DNA of 64,000 nucleotides from Allopusillimonas ginsengisoli. Its GTDB lineage: Bacteria > Pseudomonadota > Gammaproteobacteria > Burkholderiales > Burkholderiaceae_B. A program made the position numbers and the translations under genes. Shown here piece after piece: positions 8,604 through 18,600 of the stretch (the stretch's first letter is position 1; every line of letters begins with the position of its first letter). The DNA is taken from NCBI RefSeq assembly GCF_004153455.1, contig NZ_SDQE01000003.1, forward strand, positions 1-64,000, read 5' to 3'. A model generated the notes under the pieces. The model saw only the letters and a list, made by a program, of their open reading frames with translations, made no database searches and was not told where the DNA came from.

Positions 8604-8623
8604 AACTGTCCATTTTGACAGTT
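8604..8623. promoter_or_regulatory. Inverted repeat between the two deacetylase genes
   Basis: Perfect 7-bp arms AACTGTC (8604-8610) and GACAGTT (8617-8623) flank a 6-base AT-rich centre. It sits in the 84-bp space upstream of deacetylase copy 1. No T tract follows in either direction, so a terminator is unlikely. It could be an operator or an RNA hairpin. Confidence 0.35.
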
Positions 8624-8639
8624 TTATCAAAAACAATTG

Positions 8640-9494
8640 TTACAGCTGAGCGGAACGACGTTTATCGCGCCTGCTGCGCTTCCACAGCTTGAATCGATTG
8701 AAAGCTGCGCCAACCACCGGATTACGTGCCACCCATATGCGACGGCCGACAGATTCGCCTGTGGTGTTGCGGACGGCAAAGCGTGAAATGTGCGCGGGAT
8801 CCGAGCCTGCCCGGTTCATGCCGAATGCCATGGTGGTGTACAGATGACGAAAACCTGCCTCCTGCGCCAGGCCAACATACTCGTGATCGTAATAGCCTTG
8901 CGGCCAGCAATGGTGGTCGGACACTGCGCCCAACTGCTGGTTCAGCGTCTCCCTGGCCTGGGACAACTCTCGCGCCATATGCATGTTTTTTTGCCCGGGA
9001 TCAATCAGATCCCAGCGGGTGTGCGTATGCGTGTGGCTGTGAATCTCGAAAACACCCTCTTCCTGCATGGCCCTGGCCTCGCTCCAGCGCATAATGACCT
9101 CGTCACTGCGCCCTTGCGCGATGCGGGCTTCGCACTCTCGGTGTTCGGGCGTTTCGGGTAGCGTGTCCTGCCCGAGAAAGGGCCGCACCGGACCTTCATT
9201 GGCCCATGATGTGACCAGGAACAGCATGGCGCTGTAACCGTACTGTTTGAGCAGCGGATAAGCATAGACCCAGTTATCCAGATAGCCGTCATCAAACGTG
9301 ATCAGGATGGATTTGGACGGCACTGATTGCCCCGCCAGATGCCCGGCAAACTGGGCGCTGCTCAAGGACCGATAGCCGTGGCGCCGGAGCCAGCGCAACT
9401 GATCCTCAAAATGATCGACCGTCACGTTAATCATGCCGGGCGAAGGGGATACGTGATGGTACATGAGCACAGGGACGACGCCTGCGTGACCCAT
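8640..9494 (-). CDS. Polysaccharide deacetylase (NodB fold), copy 2
   Basis: A 284-residue paralogue of the neighbouring deacetylase, with TFDDG at 66-70 and HSHTHTH at 152-158 at the same positions. The start at 9494 puts MYHHVSP in register with copy 1 and falls 4 bp after the stop of the upstream glycosyltransferase; a longer reading would run into that gene. No signal peptide is visible. Two active-looking copies suggest that two acetylated sugars, or two acceptors, are deacetylated during LPS core assembly, or that one copy has drifted to a new substrate. Confidence 0.85.
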   Translation of the reverse strand: MGHAGVVPVLMYHHVSPSPGMINVTVDHFEDQLRWLRRHGYRSLSSAQFAGHLAGQSVPSKSILITFDDGYLDNWVYAYPLLKQYGYSAMLFLVTSWANEGPVRPFLGQDTLPETPEHRECEARIAQGRSDEVIMRWSEARAMQEEGVFEIHSHTHTHTRWDLIDPGQKNMHMARELSQARETLNQQLGAVSDHHCWPQGYYDHEYVGLAQEAGFRHLYTTMAFGMNRAGSDPAHISRFAVRNTTGESVGRRIWVARNPVVGAAFNRFKLWKRSRRDKRRSAQL

Positions 9495-9498
9495 ATCG

Positions 9499-10638
9499 TT
9501 ACCTCTCTTTAATCTGTGACTTGTCGGAGTTTCGCATAACTGCCTTGTATATGCTTTCGGTTTCCCGGCAGACGCGCTCAACTGAAAACGCATCCACGAC
9601 CCGACGCCTTGCCGAGTTTCCAAGTGCCGCAAGATCGCAGCCTCCGTCCAAGATGAGCTGGATCCGTGCTGCAATGGCGGGGACATCGCCCACGGGCACG
9701 ACCCATCCATCCAGCCCGTCGCGCACGTGTTCCGGCAGGCCACCCACATTTGACACTAATGTGGGCAAGCCTGCTGCCATGGCCTCAAGACTGGCGTAAG
9801 ACGCTGCTTCGGTGTACGAAAGCACAAAACCAACATCCGAGGCAGCCAGAACGGGGCGGATATCCCGCAACAGACCCGGAAACAGCACCTGGTCTTGCAA
9901 GCCCGACTTCGCTAAAGCGGTCAGGCATGTCCGGGGAGGAGGATCCCCTGCGACGATAATGCGAACACGAGACCGGAGGTCGGGAGCCAGGCTTGCCACC
10001 GCAAAAGCCAGGTCTAGCCAGCCCTTTTCATAATCCGTGCCGCCGACACTACCCAGCACCAATATATTGCCATGTTGTTTGCCAAAATAGGCCTCGCGTG
10101 CCGCCTGGCGCTCGTGGGCCATCAGGGGCGGGAAACATCGCATATCCAAGCCAAGGCGGATGACCTGAATATGCCCGCTGCCATAAGGCGAGTCGCGCAG
10201 CATGCCTGCAACCGTGTCACTGACCGCTATGCAGGCATCGGTGCCAAACCGGGCACGCAGCCAGTTTCCGAAGCTGCCCACAGGCTTGGTGTTGTGTTTG
10301 GTCCAGACAATAGGAGGCGGATGTTCCAGGCCCATGCGCGAGAGCATGACGCAGCGATGGTCGGCAGCGCCATTCACATGCACCACATCGAAGCGCTCGC
10401 GGCACAACAGGCGCCGCAGATTCGCAACGCCTCGCGCCGCACCGCTTAACCGCGAGGCAAAATCCCTGCCTATGACCCGCACACCCGCGATGTCCTGCGC
10501 CTGCGAGTACAGCCTGCTCGTGCCGGGAGTGGCAACGGTGATCTCATGAGGCCCCTGCAAGCCCGCCGCCAGGCTCTTGATGTAGGTGACATGCCCGCCC
10601 CCGTTGAGGTTGTGCATATTGGTGATCAAGACTTTCAT
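9499..10638 (-). CDS. Glycosyltransferase family 4
   Basis: A 379-residue GT-B fold enzyme. The N-terminus shows the glycine-rich GGGHVTYIKSLAAGL, typical of GT4 acceptor domains. The C-terminal half holds the sugar-nucleotide site, with the ASYASLEAMAAGLPTLVSNVGG pattern. The ATG at 10638 gives the expected start KVLITNMHNLNGGG; upstream residues read in frame are unconserved. It heads the minus-strand cluster of two deacetylases and a WaaE-like enzyme. It probably adds a hexose or hexosamine to the LPS core, but donor and acceptor cannot be read from sequence. Confidence 0.85.
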   Translation of the reverse strand: MKVLITNMHNLNGGGHVTYIKSLAAGLQGPHEITVATPGTSRLYSQAQDIAGVRVIGRDFASRLSGAARGVANLRRLLCRERFDVVHVNGAADHRCVMLSRMGLEHPPPIVWTKHNTKPVGSFGNWLRARFGTDACIAVSDTVAGMLRDSPYGSGHIQVIRLGLDMRCFPPLMAHERQAAREAYFGKQHGNILVLGSVGGTDYEKGWLDLAFAVASLAPDLRSRVRIIVAGDPPPRTCLTALAKSGLQDQVLFPGLLRDIRPVLAASDVGFVLSYTEAASYASLEAMAAGLPTLVSNVGGLPEHVRDGLDGWVVPVGDVPAIAARIQLILDGGCDLAALGNSARRRVVDAFSVERVCRETESIYKAVMRNSDKSQIKER

Positions 10639-10844
10639 GACGCGTGAAGGCCAGATGGCTGGCGGACCCGGCAACAACGAAGCTTGAGGGATTGATTACA
10701 TTTCAAAATGAAGGCAAGAGCACTGAACATGACCGACCAGCATACTTTGAGTGATATCAGGAACAAACAAATTCGCGCAAATTAAAACAAATCAATACAA
10801 ATCGCACAATCCTTGCTCAATGGCTTGACACGCAATGGACGCTT
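10639..10844. other. AT-rich spacer between two GT4 genes
   Basis: This 206-bp space separates the dnaE-coupled GT4 gene from the core cluster downstream. It is notably AT-rich at 10740-10810, with runs such as CAAATTAAAACAAATC, unlike its neighbours. A minus-strand promoter for the cluster is expected here; TTGCGC with TATCAC 18 bp downstream (minus strand, about 10750-10780) is a weak candidate. Confidence 0.35.
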
Positions 10845-11954
10845 TCACACCAATCCCCGACGTTCCTTGAGCCACCGCACATAACAGGTTTCTATTCGCT
10901 CGGCCATCTTGGCCGGTCCGAAATTGTCGCCTTCGCGGCAGTACATCAAACCAGCGTTACCCATTTCCCGCCGCAGATCAGGATCGTCAATCAGCCGGAG
11001 CAGCGCGCTGGTAAGCGCCTGCTGGTCGTCCAGCGGAACCAGGATGCCAGTTTCGCCGTCGCGGATCATTTCCGGCACGCCCCCCACGCGTGTTCCCACC
11101 ACTGGCAAGCCAGCTGCGCCCGCTTCCACAAAAGCGGTTCCCGAAGCTTCGATGCGCGTGGCAAGCGCAAACAGATCACACCCTGCGAGCAGATTCGGGA
11201 CATCGCGACGCGTACCCGTAAAATGAATGCGATGTTCAAGGCCCAGGGCCTGAACCTGTGCCTTGACGCCATCAACGACCGCCGCAGCGCCGCCACCGAC
11301 AATCACCAGATGCACGTTGGCGCGTGCCCGGATGATGGGTTCCATGGCCGCGATCAATTCCTTGTGCCCTTTTTGCAGGCGCATGACAGCGACACAGCCA
11401 ACCACAACGTCGTCCCGGGTCAGGCCGAGTTCCTGGCGCAGTGTGGAATGCGGGGGCCGAGGCTGCAGGTCGACCGCCGGATAAACCGTGGCGACATGGT
11501 CGCGCGGCACGCCGCGTTCAACCAGATAGTTGCTGACGAAATCACTGGCCGCTGTCACGCGATGTGGAATCACGGTGTACGACAACATGGAGCCTACCTT
11601 GCTGGCGAGATGTCGCGTGCGCACAATCAGCGGTGTTCCAGCAAGACGCCCGCCACTGCCTGCCACCAGCGTATCGCGCCGGCTATGGCAATTGAGCACG
11701 TCAAATTTCCCCTGGCGCAATATCTTTCGTATCGCTGCAATGCTGCGCACGAAATTCAGCGGCGGGTCCATGGGGGTTTCGTGAACCGTAAACCCTTCTT
11801 CACGCACACGCTGGCCCAGCGGGGCTTGCGGTTGACACACCAGTTCCATGTGATGCCCCCGCTCGCGCATCGCTTTCAACATGCGCAAAATATATTGTTC
11901 CTGCCCACCCATTCCGGTGGCTGCTTCGGAATGGAGTATTCGTAAAGGGGTCAT
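10845..11954 (-). CDS. Glycosyltransferase family 4, coupled to dnaE
   Basis: A 369-residue GT-B enzyme. The N-terminal acceptor domain carries GMGGQEQYILRML (15-27). The donor site includes KGHKELI and the EASGTAFVEAGAAGLPVVG block near residue 280. The start ATG shares one base with the dnaE stop (TGATG), so its translation is probably coupled to dnaE. It resembles enzymes that extend the LPS core. Whether it works with the gene cluster 200 bp downstream is inference from position. Confidence 0.85.
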   Translation of the reverse strand: MTPLRILHSEAATGMGGQEQYILRMLKAMRERGHHMELVCQPQAPLGQRVREEGFTVHETPMDPPLNFVRSIAAIRKILRQGKFDVLNCHSRRDTLVAGSGGRLAGTPLIVRTRHLASKVGSMLSYTVIPHRVTAASDFVSNYLVERGVPRDHVATVYPAVDLQPRPPHSTLRQELGLTRDDVVVGCVAVMRLQKGHKELIAAMEPIIRARANVHLVIVGGGAAAVVDGVKAQVQALGLEHRIHFTGTRRDVPNLLAGCDLFALATRIEASGTAFVEAGAAGLPVVGTRVGGVPEMIRDGETGILVPLDDQQALTSALLRLIDDPDLRREMGNAGLMYCREGDNFGPAKMAERIETCYVRWLKERRGLV

Positions 11955-14900
11955 CAGTAATTAATCTCCACGCCATCGGGTTGTGCCCAACCTTGAAGCT
12001 GTTCGAGCATGACATCGGCCATCCGGACGCGCCAGTCTTCGCCCAGGCGCAAGGTGCAATGGAAGTCGTCACGCAGCAGCCGGACTTCGACGGGCACGCC
12101 TGGAACGCCGTTTTCGGGCTCTGCCCGAAACGGGTTGAGCAACTGACGCAGCTTCGCCGCATCAGCCTCGCCATTGAGCGTGATGCAAAGGCTGCGCGCA
12201 CGCGCCTCGCGCGCAAGCTGCAAGTCGAAGACGGAATCTGCCGATACGCGCAGTCCGCCGGAAAAATCATCGTTGCTGACCTTGCCTTGAATGATGATCA
12301 GGCGATCCTCTTTGAGGCGGTCTCGATGCTGTTCATACAGCTCGTTGAAAATCGCAACCTCCACCTGCGCGGAGCCATCATCCAGCATCGCATACAGCAT
12401 CTTGCCCCGCCGTGTCATTTTGACACGCACGGAAGACAGTACGCCCGCAAACCATTGCAGGCTACGGGAAGGCTCGAGCCGCGCCAATGGCTTGGGCGCG
12501 AAACGCCTGACTTCGTCGCGCCAGGCGTCGAACAAATGCCCGCTGAAATAAAAGCCCAGCGCCGTTTTTTCCTGGGTAAGCTGAGTTTGCAAATCCCAGG
12601 GGGCTACCTTGGCCAGTTCGCCTTCAACGATATCGTTAGCGTCATCGGCGAACAGGGAAACCTGGTTCGCGCTGCGTTCGGCCTGTTCGGCAGCATCGAT
12701 GGCGTTGCCAATGGTGGCAAGCAAGGCCGCGCGGTTTTCTTCGATTCGGTCAAAGGCGCCTGCACGTATCAGCGCTTCGACTGTGCGGCGATTGACCGTG
12801 TGCCTGTCTACCCGGCGGCAGAAATCGAACAGGCTTTGGAAAGGCCCGCCTTCCGTACGCGCCCGAATGATCTCCTCGACCGCACCCTGCCCGGTTCCTT
12901 TGACGGCGCCCAGCCCATAGCGCATGGTGCGGGGCGGTTGGCCACGGGCCGAGTATTCGTCGCGTACCGGTTCAAATCGATATGCCGAGGCATTGACGTC
13001 GGGTGGCAGTACCTGCACGCCATTGGCCAGTGCATCTTTCCAGAATGTCTGAACCTTGTCGGTGTCATCCATGTCGGAGGACAGCGTTGCCGCCAGGAAC
13101 TCGGCGGGATGAAACACTTTCAGCCAGGCTGTCTGGTAGGCAATCAGTGCGTATGCCGCAGAATGGCTCTTGTTGAAGCCGTAGCCCGCGAACTTTTCCA
13201 TGAGGTCGAACAGCTTGACCGCCAGCTCGGCGTCGTAGCCTTTTGCCACGGCGCCCTTCTCGAAAATGGCGCGATGCTTGGCCATTTCCTCGGCCTTTTT
13301 CTTGCCCATTGCGCGTCGCAGCAGGTCGGCGCCGCCCAGCGAATAGCCTCCGATAATCTGCGAGATCAGCATCACCTGTTCCTGATACACGATGACGCCG
13401 TAGGTACTCTTTAACACCGGCTCGAGATCCGGATGGAAATAATCCACCTCGGCCTTGCCATGTTTGCGATTGACAAAATCCAGCACCATGCCGGATTCGA
13501 GCGGGCCCGGGCGATACAGCGCCAGCATGGCAATGACGTCTTCAAACGTATTGGGCCGCAGATTCTTGAGCAGCTCCTTCATGCCGCGCGATTCGAGCTG
13601 AAACACAGCCGTGGTATTGCCTTCGCTGAGCAGGCGATATGCCTGCGGATTATCGAGCGGCAGCGCCATGATGTCGAAATCGCGCTTGTCTTCGTTGAAC
13701 TGGCGCACAAAGCGCACGGCCCAGTCCAAAATAGTGAGGTTGCGCAACCCGAGAAAGTCGAACTTCACCAGCCCAACGGCCTCGACATCGTCCTTGTCGT
13801 ACTGGGACACCGCATTGCTGTCTGTACCCGGCTGGCAATACAGAGGACAGAAATCAGTCAACTTGCCCGGCGCGATCAGCACGCCGCCGGCGTGCATGCC
13901 GATGTTGCGCGTCAAGCCTTCCAGCGGGCGGGCGAGATCGACGAGCGCCCGGACTTCTTCGTCCTGATCGTAACGTTCTTTGAACGACGGTTCCTGTTCA
14001 AGCGCCCGCTCAAGCGTCCAGGGATCGGCCGGATTGAAGGGAATTAGCTTGGACAGGCCGTCGCACAGCATATAGGGCATTTCAAGAACGCGTCCAACGT
14101 CGCGCACCACTGCCTTGGCGCCTAAGGTGCCGAAAGTGGCAATCTGGCTTACGGCTTCTTTGCCGTACTTGTGCTTGACGTAATCGATCACCCGTTCCCG
14201 GTTGTCCTGGCAGAAGTCCACGTCAAAGTCTGGCATGGAAACCCGCTCAGGGTTCAAAAAGCGTTCGAACAGCAAGTCGTAGCGGATGGGATCAAGGTCA
14301 GTAATGCCCAGCGAGTAAGCGACCAGCGAGCCCGCGCCGGAACCCCGGCCAGGCCCCACGGGAACGCCGTTGTGCTTTCCCCAGTTGATGAAATCGGCCA
14401 CGATCAGGAAGTAGCCGGGGAAGCCCATCCCGATAATGGTTTGGCACTCCCACCGCAGCCGCTCCAGATACTGTGGATACTTTTCGCTGCGCTCGGCCTC
14501 GTCGGGAAACAGTTGTTGCATGCGCTTGGCCAGCCCTTCTTCGGCCAGCTGCGCCAGGTATTCATCGAGCGTGATACCGTCCGGCGTCGGAAAATCGGGC
14601 AACTGGGGCTTACCCAGTACCAGCGTGAGATTGCATCGCTTGGCGATCTCGACGGTATTGGCCAACGCCGAGGGCACATCGGCAAAGCGCTGCATCATCG
14701 CTTCTGAACTGAGCAGGTACTGCTCGCGCGTGAAACGGCGAACCCGCTTTGCATTGCCCAACTGCTCGCCTTCTGAAATGCACACGCGTGCCTCGTGCGC
14801 CCGAAAATCGCCCTCTTCGAGAAACTGGACCGGGTGGGTGGCCACCACAGGCAGGCCGTGCTTGGCCGCCAGCCTCATGGCAGCCTGAACATAGGCTTCG

Positions 14901-15442
14901 TCGCCATCGTGACCACTGCGCTGCAGTTCTATGTAATAGCTGTCGGGGAACTCGCGCGCCCATTCCTGAGCAAGCTGGCCAGCCTCATCGACCTTGCCCG
15001 CCTCAAGCATCTGGCCCACATCGCCGACACGCCCGCCGGATAGCAGAATCAAGCCTGCCTGATTGCGCAACCACTCCCGCCGGACCTCTGCCCGGCCGCG
15101 ATACTGATTGTCCAGCCAGGCACGCGTGAGGATGTCGCACAGGGCAAGATATCCCTGATTATTGCGCACCAGAAGCAGCAGGCGATAGGGTTTATCGCGG
15201 TCTTGCTCGTTTTCAACCCAGATATCGGCGCCTGCGATCGGCTTCAGTCCCTTGCCACGCGCCGCCTTGTAAAACTTGATGAAGCCGAAAAGATTGCATA
15301 GATCGGTGAGCGCCATGGCCGGCTGCCGGTCGCTGGCAGCTTTCTTGACCAGTTCGGGGATACGGCCAATACCGTCCACGATCGAAAATTCGGAGTGGAC
15401 ACGCAAATGTACGAATGGGGCAAAGGTATGGGCTTCTGTCAT
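11954..15442 (-). CDS. dnaE: DNA polymerase III subunit alpha
   Basis: The catalytic subunit of the replicative polymerase, 1162 residues, close to the E. coli length of 1160. The N-terminal PHP domain begins FVHLRVHSEFSIVDG. The palm motif PDFDVDF carries the catalytic pair D405 and D407, and a third aspartate lies in VKFDFLGLRNLTILD. A helix-hairpin-helix region, an OB fold (about 990-1080) and a C-terminal tau-binding part follow. The ATG at 15442 is preferred because the eight in-frame residues above it are not conserved. As in other C-family alpha subunits there is no built-in proofreading exonuclease; DnaQ is elsewhere. Confidence 0.97.
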   Translation of the reverse strand: MTEAHTFAPFVHLRVHSEFSIVDGIGRIPELVKKAASDRQPAMALTDLCNLFGFIKFYKAARGKGLKPIAGADIWVENEQDRDKPYRLLLLVRNNQGYLALCDILTRAWLDNQYRGRAEVRREWLRNQAGLILLSGGRVGDVGQMLEAGKVDEAGQLAQEWAREFPDSYYIELQRSGHDGDEAYVQAAMRLAAKHGLPVVATHPVQFLEEGDFRAHEARVCISEGEQLGNAKRVRRFTREQYLLSSEAMMQRFADVPSALANTVEIAKRCNLTLVLGKPQLPDFPTPDGITLDEYLAQLAEEGLAKRMQQLFPDEAERSEKYPQYLERLRWECQTIIGMGFPGYFLIVADFINWGKHNGVPVGPGRGSGAGSLVAYSLGITDLDPIRYDLLFERFLNPERVSMPDFDVDFCQDNRERVIDYVKHKYGKEAVSQIATFGTLGAKAVVRDVGRVLEMPYMLCDGLSKLIPFNPADPWTLERALEQEPSFKERYDQDEEVRALVDLARPLEGLTRNIGMHAGGVLIAPGKLTDFCPLYCQPGTDSNAVSQYDKDDVEAVGLVKFDFLGLRNLTILDWAVRFVRQFNEDKRDFDIMALPLDNPQAYRLLSEGNTTAVFQLESRGMKELLKNLRPNTFEDVIAMLALYRPGPLESGMVLDFVNRKHGKAEVDYFHPDLEPVLKSTYGVIVYQEQVMLISQIIGGYSLGGADLLRRAMGKKKAEEMAKHRAIFEKGAVAKGYDAELAVKLFDLMEKFAGYGFNKSHSAAYALIAYQTAWLKVFHPAEFLAATLSSDMDDTDKVQTFWKDALANGVQVLPPDVNASAYRFEPVRDEYSARGQPPRTMRYGLGAVKGTGQGAVEEIIRARTEGGPFQSLFDFCRRVDRHTVNRRTVEALIRAGAFDRIEENRAALLATIGNAIDAAEQAERSANQVSLFADDANDIVEGELAKVAPWDLQTQLTQEKTALGFYFSGHLFDAWRDEVRRFAPKPLARLEPSRSLQWFAGVLSSVRVKMTRRGKMLYAMLDDGSAQVEVAIFNELYEQHRDRLKEDRLIIIQGKVSNDDFSGGLRVSADSVFDLQLAREARARSLCITLNGEADAAKLRQLLNPFRAEPENGVPGVPVEVRLLRDDFHCTLRLGEDWRVRMADVMLEQLQGWAQPDGVEINY

Positions 15443-15628
15443 GGTGGAATTGTACCCAGCCTGCAAAATGTCGTGGCAGGCGCGGGCACCGCGACCTTCT
15501 GATATAGCAGGACTGTTGTAAAGAGGGAAAAACCGCGGGGCTGGCTCTGTTTATAAGCGTGTTTGCCCTAGGCTTTTGCACCTGCAGCAACGCCTTTTCC
15601 CTGTCGCAGCTGTGCCCTGACTCATCGC
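15443..15628. other. Spacer upstream of dnaE
   Basis: This 186-bp space between the hrpA stop and the dnaE start should hold the dnaE promoter on the minus strand. A TTATAAA stretch about 110 bp above the start is the best -10 candidate, but I see no matching -35 element. Confidence 0.3.
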
Positions 15629-18600
15629 CTAGCGCTGCATCGCCGCCCACGCCTTTTGCAGCCGCTTGACGGATACAGGCATAGGGGTACGCAACTCCTG
15701 TGCAAAGAGCGCGACGCGTAGCTCTTCGAGCATCCAGCGGAAATCCTCAAGTTGAGCATCGCGTGCGCCCTTCAGCGCCGAGACGGCACGTTGATGCTGG
15801 GTCAACAAGAGCGCCATCTCTGCCATCAGGCGCGCGTCGCGACCCGGATCGATGCGCAATTTGTCGATCCGGGCCTGTGCCGCTTTCAGATACCGCGGAA
15901 AATGCACCAATTGCTGATAAGGGGTATCGCGCAAGAACCACTTCCCCATCAACGCTGATTGCTGCTTCTGTAAATCGGCATACGCTGCAGCGTGCGGTTT
16001 AGCCTGAGGAAGTTTTTTCTGCAGCGCAGACCATTCGACCAGTATTTGCCCCGCCAGCCGGGCAACCTCCTGGGCCAGGAGGCCAAGACGCGTTTTGCCC
16101 TCTGTGCGCCGCGCGTCGAATTGCGCCGCATCCACCGGCCAGGGGTCGGCCAGACAGGCCCTGTCCAGCGCGCAATCGATAACCTGGTCGCGCAGCGCTT
16201 CCTGTGTGCCCAGACTCATGTACAGCATGCTCATGCGGGTCAAGTCAGGCAGATTCTTTTCCAGAAACTTGACCTGCTCGCGCAACGCCAGACGAAACAA
16301 GCGCCGCAAGCCACCCTGGTGCTGAAGACGTGCCAGAGCAGGGTCATCAAAGACGTCCAGATCACAGTGCGTGCCCTTATCCACCAGTGCCGGATACCCA
16401 ATGAATGACTGTCCTTGTCGGCGGATTTCCATGATGTCAGGCAAGGTGCCAAATGACCAGTCAGTCAGTTGCTCATGCGCCAATGCCTGCGCCACATGCT
16501 CGTCCTTTGCGGCAACTTTCTGGAAAGAAGCCTGGGCATCTCGTCCATGCTCCGCTTTGAGCTGATCGAGATTGCGGCCGCCAGACAGCATGCGCCCATG
16601 TTCGTCCACCACCTTGAAATTCATGAACAAGTGGGCAGGCAGCATCTCCGGCTTGAAATCGCTACGCTGCGGCCTGACCTTGACCTGCTCCCACATGTCG
16701 GCACTAATGGCTTCAAGCAACCCCTTGTCAGGGTCGGCAGCGCGCTCAAACCAGCGTTCGAAAAATCCCGCCGCGTAGTCTGGGAGCGGCACGCAATGGC
16801 GCCGCAACTTCTGCGGCAATGATTTGATCAAGAGATGTGCCTTCTCCTTGAGCATGCCGGGCACCAGCCATTCGCAACGCATGGGGTCGATCTGGTTGAG
16901 CGCAAACAGGGGAACGGTCAGCGTGACGCCGTCTCGCACAGAGCCAGGCTCGAAATGGTAATCCAGGGCCATGCGAACGCCCTGCCACTCGACCTCTCGC
17001 GGAAACACATCCGTGGTTACGCCAGCGGCGTCGTGACGCATCAGATCATCGCGTGACAGCATCAAGGCGCGCGCCTGCTGCTTATCCAGGCCCTTATGCC
17101 ATCGTTCCAGCGTTGCCGTCTGGAAAACGTCTGCCGGTATCTGCTGGTCGTAAAAAGCGTAGATCAGTTCGTCATCAACCAGAATGTCAGGCCTGCGCGT
17201 TTGATGTTCGAGTTTTTCGATGGACGCAATCAGCTTGCGATTGTGCTGCAGAAACGCCAGGTTGGAATCAATCTCGCCAGTGACCAGGGCCTGTCGTATG
17301 AACAGCTCGCGTGCCTGCACGGGATCAATCCTGCCAAAATGCACGCGCCGACCGGTATAGACCGGTAACCCATATAACGTGGCACGCTCATTGGCCACCA
17401 CTTGGCCGGCTTTCTTTTCCCAGCGGGGGTCGGACCAGTGTCTAAGCAGCAGGTGCGCGCCTGCGCGCTCCAGCCATACCGGCTCTATTCTGGCCAGGCA
17501 GCGCGCATAGAGCCGTGTTGTGTCGACCAGCTCAGCCGCCACCACCCAGCGCCCTGCCTTCTTGACCATCCGCGAGCCCGGATGAATCTGGAAGCGGATG
17601 CCGCGGGCGCCCTGGTAGCCCGCGCCGTCCTCGTTCCTGAAACCGATATTGCCGAGCAGGCCCGCCAACAAAGCCATGTGGATTTGCTCGAACGTGGCGT
17701 CTACTGTGTTTACCCGCCAGCCCTGCTCCCCCACCAGCGCCAGCAGTTGGGTATGGACATCGTGCCATTCGCGCAGCCGCAAAGGTGACAGAAAATTCTG
17801 GCGCAGCAGTGCCACCAGCTTGCGCTGCGACGCCTTGTGCGCCACCTGTTCGCCATACCAGCGCCACAACTTCAGGAAAGACAAGAACTCGGACTTGTCA
17901 TCGCCAAACTTGGCATGGGCCGCCTCGGACGCCTCACGCTCCTGCATGGGACGATCACGCGGATCCTGCACAGAGAGCGCCGATGCAATGACCAGGATTT
18001 CCGCCAGACATTGCTGGTCTCGAGCCGCCAGCACCATGCGCGCCACGCGCGGGTCGACCGGCAGGCGCGCCAGTTCCCGACCTGTGTCGGTCAGTAAATT
18101 GCTGTCATCAATGGCCCCCAGTTCCTGCAACAGATGATAGCCGTCGGCAATGGCGCGTCCTGGCGGTGGATCGACAAAGGGAAAGGATTCAATATCGTCC
18201 AGCTTGAGCGCCTTCATGCGCAGGATCACCGAGGCCAGCGACGAGCGCAATACCTCGGGATCGGTAAATGGAGCGCGCCGCTTGAAGTCGTCTTCGCCAT
18301 ACAACCGTATACAGAGGCCGGGGCCGATTCGGCCGCATCGGCCTGCGCGCTGGTTGGCAGACGCCTGGCTGATCGGCTCGATGCGCAATTGCTCTACCTT
18401 ATTGCGCCAGGAATAGCGCTTAATGCGCGCAAGGCCGCTATCCACCACATACCGTATGCCTGGCACTGTCAACGATGTTTCTGCAACGTTGGTGGCCAGC
18501 ACGATGCGGCGAGTATTGCCCTGGGGTCGGAAAATTCGCTCTTGCTCCGCCTGCGACAGGCGCGCATAGAGCGGAAGTATCTCGCAACTGCCGTATGCGC

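Noticed and set aside
11981-13414. 477-codon open frame antisense to dnaE
   Set aside because: It is a shadow of the polymerase gene with no supporting features.
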